From assembly GCA_905221605.1 (NCBI GenBank), contig CAJNDS010002212.1:1-27500 (forward strand): a stretch of DNA of 27,500 nucleotides. Reading direction: 5' to 3'. The first letter of the stretch is position 1, and the number at the start of each line of letters is the position of its first letter. The position numbers were made by a program, and so were the translations under genes. The stretch is from Symbiodinium natans. Taxonomy: Eukaryota; Sar; Dinophyceae; Suessiales; Symbiodiniaceae. Below, in pieces: positions 1 to 10,400 of this stretch. The notes beneath the pieces were generated by a model. It was given only the letters and a program-made list of their open reading frames with translations, ran no database searches and was not told the DNA's origin.

Positions 1-735
1 GAGCTCAACATTAGCTGAGCTCAAAAATTAGCTCCCAAAGCTCAAAATTAGCTCCCGAAGCTCAGATAAGCTTTCGGAGCTCAAAATTGACTTGCAGAAG
101 AGCTCAAAATTAGCTCCCAAAGCTCAAAAATTATAGCTCCGGAGCTCAAAATTAGCTGCCAGAGCTCAAATTGGCTCCCGGAGCTCAAAATGACCTCCCA
201 GAACTCTCTCAGAGCTCAAAATATTAATTCAAAATTAAGTCCCGGAGCTCAAAATTAGCTCCCAGAGCTAATTAGCTCCCGGAGCTCAACATTAGCTGAG
301 CTCAAAAATTAGCTCCCAAAGCTCAAAATTAGCTCCCGAAGCTCAAATAAGCTTTCGGAGCTCAAAATTGACTTGCAGAAGAGCTCAAAATTAGCTCCCA
401 AAGCTCAAAATTAGCTCCCGGAGCTCAAAATTACAAAATTAGCTCCCGGAGCTGAAATTAACTCCCAAAGCTCAAAATTAGCTCCCGGAGCTCAACATTA
501 GCTCCCAAAGCTCAAAATTAGCTTCCGAACTTCAAAATTAGTTCCCGGAGCTCAAAATTAGCTCCCGGAGCTCAAAATTAGCTCCCGGAGCTCAAAATTA
601 ATTTCCGGAGCTCAAAATTAGCTCCCAGAATTCAAAATTAATTCCCAGAAGCAAAAAATTAGCTCCTTCAAAGTTAACTCCCAAGGCTCAGAATTAGCTC
701 CCAAAGCTCAAAATTAGCTCCCAGTGCTGAAAAAA
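1..735. repeat. 20-bp minisatellite array
   Basis: About 35 diverged head-to-tail copies of a 20-bp unit close to AGCTCAAAATTAGCTCCCGG. Each unit carries inverted arms GGAGCT and AGCTCC around an AAAATT core, so single strands could fold into serial hairpins. A higher-order repeat is present: the first ~150 bases recur from position 282, a 281-bp period. No coding frame is preserved. The array starts at or before the window edge. Confidence 0.9.
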
Positions 736-1178
736 TATCCGTGGCCAGGAAAAAAGGAGTTTAAGTAAATTGAGCATCCGAGCAGACAAAGGAGGTTTAA
801 GTAAACTGCGTAGCCGTGACTAGGCAAAAGGAGACAAATAACTTGGGAAATTCATAATGATAACACATACAATTTCTATTTATTTTGTCTTGAGGGTTTA
901 GGGTTTAGGGTTTAGGGTTTAGGGTATAATGTTGGATGTTGTTTAGTAGGGGCCGCCTCTTTAAAGTCAATCTGGCCGATTTATTCAGGATCCCCTGACT
1001 GTTTGCGGGTGCCTCTTTAAAGTCAAACGGTTCCCGAAATCCGGCAATCTTTTTTAGGATTTGGGGCTTGTTTCGGCCCAGAGGCTCCGGCTTAAAGCTG
1101 GGCCTTATGATTTTAAAGCAGGACCTTGTGAATTTTTAAAGGCCGACCTCATCCATTCCAACCGGTCCGAAACCATGC
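736..1178. other. Non-coding spacer with short duplications
   Basis: No gene seen. It holds two imperfect copies of a purine-rich AAAGGAG-TTTAAGTAAA motif (about 757-830), the telomeric tract at 893-925, and two copies of GCCTCTTTAAAGTCAA about 57 bp apart (from about 953 and 1010). The open frame from 1061 to 1318 simply runs into the following 9-mer repeat. Confidence 0.5.
893..925 (+). repeat. Interstitial telomeric repeat (TTTAGGG)n
   Basis: Four consecutive TTTAGGG units, G-rich strand on plus, set in unique sequence. This is the plant/alveolate-type telomere heptamer in an internal position. Confidence 0.9.
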
Positions 1179-1380
1179 GGGTTTATCGGTGCGCCACGGG
1201 TTTATCGGGTTTATTGGTGCGCCACAGGTATAGCGGGTTCGCCACAGATTTAGCGGGTTTATCGGTGCGCCGCGGGTTTAGCGGGTTTAGCGGGTTTATC
1301 AGTGCGCCACGGGTTTAGCGAGTTTAGCGGGTTTATACGGGTTTAGCGGGTTTAGCGGGTTTAACGGGTTTATCGGTGCG
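1179..1380 (+). repeat. Telomere-like 9-mer array GGGTTTAGC / GGGTTTATC
   Basis: Tandem array of nonamers GGGTTTAGC and GGGTTTATC interspersed with a 19-bp form, GGGTTTATCGGTGCGCCAC. The unit equals the telomere heptamer with two extra bases. The order is irregular, with single, double and triple 9-mers between 19-mers. Confidence 0.85.
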
Positions 1381-2041
1381 CAATCCCTATTTCCGCGCGT
1401 AATGTAAATATCTATTAGCAATTTTAGTCATAAAATATGTTTATGATCTGTATGTTAATATGACCAGATTTTCTCGTCCCCAATATATGAATGTTATATT
1501 CTGCTTTAATATTTTCAGATGTTGACTCCAAGAATATAGAAAATCAAAAGATATATATATATATATTCGATTATAATATCGGAGAATATATCCAATAAAT
1601 TCTTGAATATCCATCGTAAATAGCATAGATCCAGTGCAAAAGCCCTCTACCCTCAAAAATACCAATTTGAATCGTAATTTCCAGTGGATGCCACTGCACC
1701 GGATCTAGGCAAGGTCACTCGAAGCAGGACCTTGCTTAGGACACATAGATACAGCTATGGATGAACCCCTCGGACCCTGGAATGCATCCCACCTGTCAGG
1801 TGAAATCTTGTATCGTAATTTCCACGAGTAACAATGGACAACAAAAAGCAAGACACAAAATCGCACATATAAATCAAAATTGAATGAAGATACCTGCCTC
1901 AATTTGACTCATCCGCAACTCTTGATTGAAGTTTACGTGGGCACGGCATTAAAAGTCGAAGCCAAGCAGCCCAACTGTACATGAGCTGCGAAGTGTCACA
2001 TACTTCGAAAAGCCTTGCGGCGCGAACCTATACCCCCCCTC
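1381..2041. other. AT-rich intergenic stretch
   Basis: No convincing coding sequence on either strand. The first 300 bases are AT-rich and contain a short AT dinucleotide run near 1549-1566. Sequences resembling TCGTAATTTCCA occur twice (about 1672 and 1812). I recognise no RNA gene. Confidence 0.4.
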
Positions 2042-2082
2042 CCCCTAAAACCCTAAATCCTAAACCCTAAACCCCAAACCCA
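2042..2082 (-). repeat. Interstitial telomeric repeat, degenerate
   Basis: Five or six CCCTAAA-type units with point changes (CCCTAAAA, TCCTAAA, CCCCAAA), C-rich strand on plus. It lies about 250 bp beyond the stop codon of the first BspA-like gene. Confidence 0.8.
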
Positions 2083-2332
2083 CCAAAACTTAAAAGATGC
2101 CTTTTGGGAAGCTCTGGAGCTCCTTGGCCTTTGGCCCCGCAGGCATCGCTGGAGCAGGACTGTCTGTTAAGCACAAGTCTCTTCCGCCCGAGGACAGCCA
2201 TGTATCACAGGTGCACGCTTGTTCGACAAAAGCTTGAAACCCCAGTTTCTATGGCGCTCCAAGACTTGGCACGTGCACAGCACGTAGTCAAGCACAGCAA
2301 ATTGAGCACTAAGTAAATTAGTACGGCCGACT

Positions 2333-5300
2333 TCAATCGCCCTTTTCAGGCTGGATGCTAGCATGTGTGGCATCTTCAGCCTCTCGGGCTGCATCAATAA
2401 GAAATTGCATATGAGTCTTCATGACCTCGCCGAACCATCGCAGCATCACGTCCGTCACGTGCTGGTTGACATGATCAAAGCCCACCGTTGTCTGAATCAA
2501 CATCTTCACTTTGAGTTCGTCTTCTGGTTTCCAAGCGTTGGCTTGTTGCGAATCCACCTCGCTGAGAGACCTTGTGATCTCCTCGATACCGGTCTTGCCC
2601 AAGTGAACCTGCTGGTACAAATGTTCTGTAGCAGCTGCCGGCATCGTAAAGGTGACAGGGATATGTATCTTGGAAGCTACAAACTGCTCGTACACTGTCC
2701 AAATTCTAGACAAATAGACGGGCTGTTGCCATGAGTCCAAAATAGCCACCATCTGCCCTACGCGAGTCAGGTTGGACTCAAATACCTCTTCCAGATTGTC
2801 GCTGCCAGCAGCTGTCTCCTCCACGATAATCCTGTATTGATTATTCACAAAAAAGCACATGAAGAAGAATACGCTGTCCCGGCAATCTGTGGGAGAGCTG
2901 GCTCGGTACATGTCCAAAGCACTACTGATCTGCGTGAGGCTGTACCGCCACGTCCTTCAGGGAGGGAGCTTTCGACGTTCTGCTAGAATATGGTCGGCAC
3001 GCATCTAAGCCTCCCCGTAAAGCCCCATCATACTCCTTCATAAAGCTTATTCGCCATGTCAGGATTACTGTAGCATCTCTAGTAACTCTAGTACCCAGTT
3101 GGGCTGAGATTGGAGACCCATGTCGTGGACGTTGTGGAAATGGCTTATCATGCATCCCCTTAGAGTAGAGTGTCGACATGATTTTCGAGGCCGTCCAAGA
3201 CATGAAGTGGGTCTGCTCGCGGCGAGCATAGCGAGGGATCCAGTCCACCAAAGCACAGCCTGGACGACCATCGCGGGGGCAGCACATACTCTCACCGATC
3301 GGATCCGCAGCCAACCAAAAGGCTGTTTTCATGTCGATAAATGTTGGGTCTTCCATTCCAGTGCGCTTCCTCGCCAGGTCAGCAAACTCGTCCGAGAGGA
3401 GGTAGCCCATGCTGACGCCGGCAATGTTGCTTTGCAAAGCGCGCATCTGGGCTGCTCGGCCCTCTGCCACGAGCGCATCGACGCCAAGGGTTTTGAGCAT
3501 CCCAACATAACGGCTGACGGTGCTTGGCTCTTCGTCCCACAAGTCGATGTAGAGCTCGCCGAAGAGTTGCTCCACTTTGGCTGCCCTGCTCGATTGCCTG
3601 CGCACAGCCATCAGCTTCAGAAGCACCAGGAAGCCAGCGACACCGAGAGCTATGAGCGGCAAGTGCCACCAAATACATTCATCCTCGAAAAGTATGCGAG
3701 GGAAGCCACATGCAAGACATATGTCCGAGCCTTCGTGGGTGTAATGGAAAGCAGGGCATGGCACACAGATGCTCCGGTTTTCCGAAGGCACCCAGGCTGG
3801 GCTGCAGAACTCGCAGTGCGATGCGCCAGCCTCTGCAAATCCGGTCGGGCAAGCAGTGCAGCCCAGCTTGTTGCTGGCAGGGAAGGTGCCTCCCAGACAA
3901 GGTGGAGCATTAAAACGGTCAGCCCCAGTGAACATATCTCCCAACCAGGTTGCTTTCGAGGTGTTCCATGACTCGAGGCTCTGGTTGAAAGCTTTGGCAT
4001 TCACAAACATTCCCGTCATATCTGTGACAGAGGATGTATCCCACGAGGCAAGGGGTTGGTTGAAGGCCGCTGCGCCATCGAACATATGTTGCATGTTCGC
4101 GACGGCCGAAGTCTCCCAGGATCCGATTGCCTGGTTGAAGGATATTGCGTCACTTAACATCCAGCCCATGTCATTGACAGACGATGTGTTCCACTTGCCG
4201 ATGGCTTGGTTGAAATGCTCTGCATTGCGTAACATTGAGTTCATACTTTCTACTGCTGATGTGTCCCATGAGCCGATAGCCTGATTGAAAGCTTTCGCAT
4301 TCATAAACATATAGCTTGTGTCGGTGACAGCGGACGTATTCCACCGGCCGATGGCCTGGTTGAAAGCATTCGCGCCATCGAACATGCCCTGCATGTTTGT
4401 TGCAGCTGATGTGTCCCATGAGCCGATGGCCTGGTTGAAGACTTCGGCGCCTTCAAACATGAAGCTCATATCGGTAACAGCTGATGTTTCCCATGAGCCG
4501 ATGGCCTGATTGAAAGCTTTCGAAACATAAAACATCCGCTGCATGGTTGTCACAGCTGACACATTCCATGAGCCAATGGGCTGGTTGAAGGCTTCGGCAT
4601 TTGCAAACATGTCGTGCATATCTTTCACGGACGACGTGTCCCAGGAGCCAAGGGCTTGGTTGAAGTTTCCGGCAAGCAAAAACATCTGGCCCATGTCTGT
4701 CACACCAGACGTGTTCCAGTGGCCAAGGGCTTGGTTGAAGGCTCTGGCATACGAAAACATGTCCTTCATGTCCGTCACTGCCGAGGTATTCCATGAGTCA
4801 AGTTGCTGGTTGAAAGACTCAGCCCCGTCAAACATGAAGCTCATATCAGTCACAGCGGATGTGTCCCAGGAGTCAAGAGGTTGATCAAACACACGGGCGC
4901 GTCGGAATATGGCTTGCATGTTTGTCACTGCTGATGTATCCCATGCACCGACTGCTTGATTGAAATGTGCTGCCCCCGAAAACATGCTGGACATGTCTCT
5001 GACAGCGGATGTGTTCCATGAGCCGATAGCTTGGTTGAACGCATGGTAACCAGTATAAGCGGCAAACATCCAGCTCATGCTTGTAACAGATGAGGTGTCC
5101 CATGCACCAATTGCCTGGTTGAAAGCACTGGCACCGTAGAACATTGCAAACATGCTGGTCACTGCAGACGTATCCCAGAAGCCGATGGCCTGGTCAAAAG
5201 CATAAGCCCCAGCAAACATGGAGCTCATATTTGTGACCGATGACGTATCCCACGTGCCGATTGCTTGGTTGAAAGATGTGGCACCCGAAAACATGTAAGA

Positions 5301-5645
5301 CATATCCGTCACCGCAGATGTAGTCCACGTGCCAATGGGCTTGTTGAAGGCCGTAGCACCAGAAAACATGCCACTCATGTTTACCACGGCTGATGTGTTC
5401 CACAGCCGGATGTCCTGGTTGAAGCCGCTCATGTTTGCAAATAGGCCACTCATGTCGGTCACACCCGACACGTCCCAGCGCGCTATGCTTCCGTAAGTTG
5501 ATTCAAGCTCTGCTCTGGTAGCAGTCCTGGCTGTGTCCCAGTGACGAACTGCAGCTTTGAGCTCGGATCTGTTGCTGAAGCTGCGGTAGCACCAGCATGG
5601 TATTAGGCATTGCGCAAGGATCGCGAAGACTCGGGACGTGAGCAT
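2333..5645 (-). CDS. BspA-like LRR receptor-like protein, copy 1 (20 repeats)
   Basis: Two exons, 3196-5645 and 2333-2954, encode 1023 residues. Start: the ATG at 5645 opens a signal peptide ([19 protein letters not shown]) and is the position conserved in copy 2. An in-frame ATG further upstream (5795) would bury that signal. Residues 54-74 are a partial repeat. Residues 75-577 are 20 repeats of 25 residues with consensus [20 protein letters not shown], the BspA/DUF285 (PF03382) type of leucine-rich repeat. Residues 578-660 are Cys-rich, with CxxCPxGF motifs. Residues 661-681 form one membrane span. The remaining ~340 residues are cytoplasmic and include [23 protein letters not shown] and RIWTVYEQF, which resemble the strand A, strand B and WCxxE regions of TIR-like domains (inference). 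The product is probably a type I surface receptor. Ligand unknown. BspA-type repeats are known from bacterial and protist adhesins. Confidence 0.85.
2955..3195 (-). other. GA-AG intron of BspA-like copy 1 (241 bp)
   Basis: Reading from the repeat exon, the frame would run past HFMSWT into nonsense and stop at a TAG. Removing 241 bases that begin GACGGC and end CTGAAG restores [20 protein letters not shown] in frame and joins the two conserved halves of the cytoplasmic domain. The donor is GA and the acceptor AAG is followed by G. GGACG is present at both intron ends. Both copies keep the intron at the same place with almost identical sequence. Confidence 0.8.
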
Positions 5646-7031
5646 CTTGTGTGCCCCCGCACGGCCGCACGGAGTACCTCCTAAGCGGACAAAAAGCGAC
5701 AGCAGAGATGACGAGTCAGTTCTGTGCCCAAGGACAGCCACCGCAGAATTCACATGAGTCTCGCAAATCGGGATGTTCCTTTTCGGCCTTGGCAAAGTGA
5801 TTCACCGTGACGTACCTTCCTTCGCACTGTACATGTATGACAGTCTGAGCCATGTGTCGCTCCGCGCGCAGCTCTACAGGCTGCAGAAAATTGAAGTTGC
5901 TGAGTGGCTGGTTGCACCCAGAATTTCCTCGCCGACCTTGTGCCGACTGCCTTCAAACCCGTTTTCTGCTGTGCTTGCCGACGTCAACATGATACCGACA
6001 TCAGTTCATTCCAACGCCTGTTGAAAATGCAAATGACTTAGAGTAATAAAGTTGCAGATTCGGTGTTCTCATGGCCCGATAGCGGGAGTGGTGTGTCCCA
6101 GGAAGAGGCCAGGACACCTTGCACCGCGTGTACAGTGTATCTAGCATCTAGAGGACGAACATGGTGTGGAATGATCTGTTCTCTGACCTTTCGGGTGTTC
6201 CGATGAAACACTAGCTATAGCCATGAGACGATGCCGTCGTCTAAGCACAGAGAACAACGCGAAAGAAGTGCGAAAAAAAACAACTTGCAAGTTGGAGGCT
6301 TGTGAGAGGGCCGTTGGCTCGTTCGATGTGCAACTTTGATCTGACTTGTAACTCTGCTACTGAGGCTGCGGCTGTGGACCAATTTGCACTTCTAGTACCA
6401 AACCCACGTTCGCATGCGTTCATAAATTTCAATCTCGGGGCTGTAACCTAAAACACAGTACCAGGGCCTGGGCGAGTAATAAGGGACACACTTGATCAGC
6501 TGCGTCTCCCGGCAGAAGCCGAATACAGACCAGGAAGGTACACTGGGATTAGCAGAAATTTGAGGGGAACAGATAACCAACGTGTCACAAGCAAATACCC
6601 AAGTGAGGGAGGGGGAAATGCCAGCTCGGCCGCGAAAGGTAGCACCTTCAACAGCTGCGAGAAATGGCAACCACATGTGACACAGAGCCAGGAAGAAGCG
6701 CCGCAACCGCATAGCAACGTGACTGGATTTGCAGCAGGTAAAGGGAAATCGAACAAAAGAACAGAGAGAGAGAGCGGAATTTTAACAATGGCGAGGGTGC
6801 CCGTCGGTAACCGCCTTCTTGCCGCCCGCTCAAAGCTACAGTTTCTGGACACGCGGCCCAAAGGCAGCACCTTGAAGCTGGATCAGGGGACACGACGAAA
6901 AAACACAACACTTGCGAAGCCGAAGCCATGAAAAGCGACATCATGGGGGGGGGGTACGGAAATGAGCCGAACCTGCAAAGGACAATGAGCAACTCAGCTG
7001 TTAACTTTGAGAGGGGTTCTGTGAACCTTCT
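5646..7031. other. Intergenic region upstream of BspA-like copy 1
   Basis: The first ~90 bases (to about 5735) are still homologous to the region upstream of copy 2, apart from an extra GGCCGCAC-type 8-bp duplication near 5661-5668 and a small deletion. Beyond that I see no recognisable gene. Open frames of 60-130 codons exist on both strands (for example 6496-6870 minus) but lack family resemblance or paralogue support. No TATA-type promoter is evident, as expected in dinoflagellates. Confidence 0.4.
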
Positions 7032-7088
7032 CAACCCTAAACCCTAAACCCTAAACCCTAAACCCTAAACCTAAACCCTAAACCCTAA
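7032..7088 (-). repeat. Interstitial telomeric repeat (CCCTAAA)n
   Basis: About eight units, C-rich strand on plus, with one hexamer slip (CCTAAA). It lies between the two BspA-like genes. Confidence 0.9.
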
Positions 7089-7214
7089 GGTCTTTGCTCC
7101 GAAGGTCTTGGACGGCTTGCAACTGCCTGTCGAGCTCAACGACCTCCTGCTCGGCTCGCCCCAACTCTCAGAGGAAGTCCCAGCACCAATTCCAGTTTCC
7201 GCACAGAAAGCTTT

Positions 7215-7242
7215 ATAGGGTTTAGGGTTTAGGGTTTAGGGT
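7215..7242 (+). repeat. Interstitial telomeric repeat, opposite orientation
   Basis: About four units of TTTAGGG with the G-rich strand on plus. It lies about 130 bp from the tract at 7032-7088 but in the opposite orientation, so the two could pair as an inverted repeat. Confidence 0.9.
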
Positions 7243-7402
7243 AATTCCAGTATCCATGCAGAAATCTTGGGAAAAGTGGCTTCGGCTACGTGCGTTACAT
7301 CGGAGCTAGGGGAAGCAGTAATTTAAGAATCCTGGATGGCGCAGTTCTTCCCCAATGAAGCTGTACACGCACACACGCAGCGCGCAACTCATGCTCTGCA
7401 AT

Positions 7403-7462
7403 CTACCCTAAACCCTACAACCCTCAACCCTAGACCCCTCAACCCTAAACCCTAAAACCCTA
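7403..7462 (-). repeat. Interstitial telomeric repeat, degenerate
   Basis: Six or seven imperfect CCCTAAA units (CCCTACAA, CCCTCAA, CCCTAGAC among them). It ends about 35 bp downstream of the stop codon of BspA-like copy 2, in the same relative position and orientation as the tract near copy 1. Confidence 0.75.
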
Positions 7463-7495
7463 GCCGGTCGAAGCCATACGAGTCCACACGAAACT

Positions 7496-10400
7496 TCAAC
7501 CACCCTGTGCCCTACAAGCAGGACCTACGAAACCTTGTTTGGCAGCCTTTTTGGTCTTGGCTGTGTCGATGAGTCCTTGCAGATGATTCTTCATGACCTC
7601 GCCGAACCATCGCAGCATCACGTCTGTCACGTGCTTGTTGACATGCTCAAAGCCCACCGTTGTCTGAATCAACGTCTTCACTTTGAGTTCGTCTTCTGGT
7701 TTCCAAGCTTTGGCTTGTTGCGAATCCACCCGGCCGAGAGACCTTGTGATCTCCTCGATACCGGTCTTGCCCAAGTGAACCTGCTGGTACAAATGTTCTG
7801 TAGCAGCTGCCGGCATCGTAAAGGTGACAGGGATATGTATCTTGGAAGCTACAAACTGCTCGTACACTGTCCAAATTCTAGACAAATAGACGGGCTGTTG
7901 CCATGAGTCCAAAATAGCCACCATCTGCCCTACGCGAGTCAGGTTGGACTCAAATACCTCTTCCAGATTGTCGCTGCCAGCAGCTGTCTCCTCCACGATA
8001 ATCCTGTATTGATTATTCACAAAAAAGCACATGAAGAAGAATACGCTGTCCCGGCAATCTGTGGGAGAGCTGGCTCGGTACATGTCCAAAGCACTGCTGA
8101 TCTGCGTGAGGCTGTACCGCCACGTCCTTCAGGGAGGGAGCTTTCGACGTTCTGCTAGAATATGGTCGGCACACATCTAAGCCTCCCCGTAAAGCCCCAT
8201 CATACTCCTTCATAAAGCTTATTCGCCATGTCAGGATTACTGTAGCATCTCTAGTAACTCTAGTACCCAGTTGGGCTGAGATTGGAGACCCATGTCGTGG
8301 ACGTTGTGGAAATGGCTTATCATGCATCCCCTTAGAGTAGAGTGTCGACATGATTTTCGAGGCCGTCCAAGACATGAAGTGGGTCTGCTCGCGGCGAGCA
8401 TAGCGAGGGATCCAGTCCACCAAAGCACAGCCTGGACGACCATCGCGGGGGCAGCACATACTCTCACCGATCGGATCCGCAGCCAACCAAAAGGCTGTTT
8501 TCATGTCGATAAATGTTGGGTCTTCCATTCCAGTGCGCTTCCTCGCCAGGTCAGCAAACTCGTTCGAGAGGAGGTAGCCCATGCTGACGCCGGCAATGTT
8601 GCTTTGCAAAGCGCGCATCTGGGCTGCTCGGCCCTCTGCCACGAGCGCATCGACGCCAAGGGTTTTGAGCATCCCAACATAACGGCTGACGGTGCTTAGC
8701 TCTTCGTCCCACAAGTCGATGTAGAGCTCGCCGAAGAGTTGCTCCACTTTGGCCGCCCTGCTCGATTGCCTGCGCACGGCCATCAGCTTCAGAAGCACCA
8801 GGAAGCCAGCGGCACCGAGAGCTATGAGCGGCAAGTGCCACCAAATACATTCATCCTCGAAAAGTACGCGAGGGAAGCCACATGCAAGACATATGTCCGA
8901 GCCTTCGTGGGTGTAATGGAAAGGAGGGCATGGCACACAGATGCTCCGGTTTTCCGAAGGCACCCAGGATGGGCTGCAGAACTCGCAGTGCGATGCGCCA
9001 GCCTCTGCAAATCCGGTCGGGCAAGCAGTGCAGCCCAGCTTGTTGCTGGCAGGGAAGGTGCCTCCCAGACAAGGTGGGGCATTAAAACGGTCAGCCCCAG
9101 TGAACATATCTCCCAACCAGGTTGCTTTCGAGGTGTTCCATGACTCGAGGCTCTGGTTGAAAGCTTTGGCATTCACAAACATTCCCGTCATATCTGTGAC
9201 AGAGGATGTATCCCACGAGGCAAGGGGTTGGTTGAAGGCCGCTGCGCCATCGAACATATGTTGCATGTTCGCGACGGCCGAAGTCTCCCAGGACCCGATT
9301 GCCTGGTTGAAGTCTTTGGCACGTTGGAACATGACGGACATGTCAGTCACAGCAGACGTGTCCCATGAGCCAATATCTTGATTGAATCTTGACCCGCTAC
9401 CATATATGGTATTGAACATGCCGCTCATCGTCGAAACTGCTGACGTATCCCACTCTCCTATGGCCTGGTTGAAAGCCAAGGCGGAGCAAAACAACAAGGC
9501 CATGTCCACCACAGATGACGTGTCCCAAGAACCGATGGCCTGATTGAAGGCGGTTGCTTGGAAAAACATTGAGTTCATGCTTATCACCGATGATGTGTCC
9601 CATGATCCGATTGGCTGGTTGAAGGCAGTAGCAAGGTAAAACATGGAGGACATGTCAACCACACCGGAGGTATTCCACGAGCCGATTTCTTGGTTGAATG
9701 CGGCAGAGCCGTAGAACATGAGGCTCATATCTGTCACAGATGACGTATCCCATGAGCCAATGGCTTGATTGAACTGGCTTGCCTGAAAAAACATAGACCT
9801 CATGGTTCTTACGGACGACGTGTTCCATGAGCCAATTGCCTGATTGAAGGCTGATGCGTAGTTAAACATCCTGGACATAGTAGTCACTGCAGACGTATCC
9901 CACGAGTCGATGGGCTGATTGAAGGCCCCGGCGTTTGAAAACATGGAACTCATGTCAGTCACACTTGACGTGTCCCACAAGCCAATGGCGTTGTTAAACC
10001 TGCTCGCGAATTCGAACATCTTACTCATGTCTGTGACCGCTGACGTGTCCCATGCGCCGATTGCCTGACTGAACGATGGAGCACTAGTAAACATGGAGGA
10101 CATGTTCTTGACAGCGGAAGTATCCCATAAACCAATGTTCTGGTCAAAGGCATCAGCCCAAGCAAACATGTAGCTCATGTTTGTGACCGATGACGTATCC
10201 CACGTGCCGATGGCTTGGTTGAAGGCTGTGGCACCATAGAACATGCAGGACATATCTGTCACCGCAGTTGTAGTCCACGTGCCAATGGGCTGATTGAAGA
10301 CGAGGGCGCGGAAGAACATGAAAGACATATCAGCCGATGCGGATGTATCCCACGAATCGATGGCCTGATTGAAAGCTTCTGCTTCACCAAACATGTACTT

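Noticed and set aside
1-735. CRISPR array
   Set aside because: There are no unique spacers. Units are contiguous, diverged 20-mers, and the context is eukaryotic.
2955-3195. A natural frameshift rather than an intron in the BspA-like genes
   Set aside because: Both copies share it, 241 bases can be removed with an AG|G acceptor, and the flanking protein becomes continuous.
3120-3971. 283-codon plus-strand open frame (and similar frames antisense to both BspA-like genes)
   Set aside because: It is antisense to well-conserved coding sequence and is a by-product of the repeat codon pattern. No family resemblance.
2333-5645. Bacterial origin of the contig because of BspA-type repeats and phytase-like domains
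   Set aside because: Introns, interstitial TTTAGGG repeats and large non-coding spacers are eukaryotic. BspA-type repeats are also common in protists.
5646-5795. 50-residue N-terminal extension of BspA-like copy 1 from an ATG at 5795
   Set aside because: It would place a signal peptide internally and is not conserved in copy 2, where the frame opens at the equivalent of 5645.
6392-6870. Overlapping minus-strand frames of 106-124 codons with hydrophobic stretches
   Set aside because: No recognisable domain, no start or splice support, and low-complexity composition. Treated as chance.
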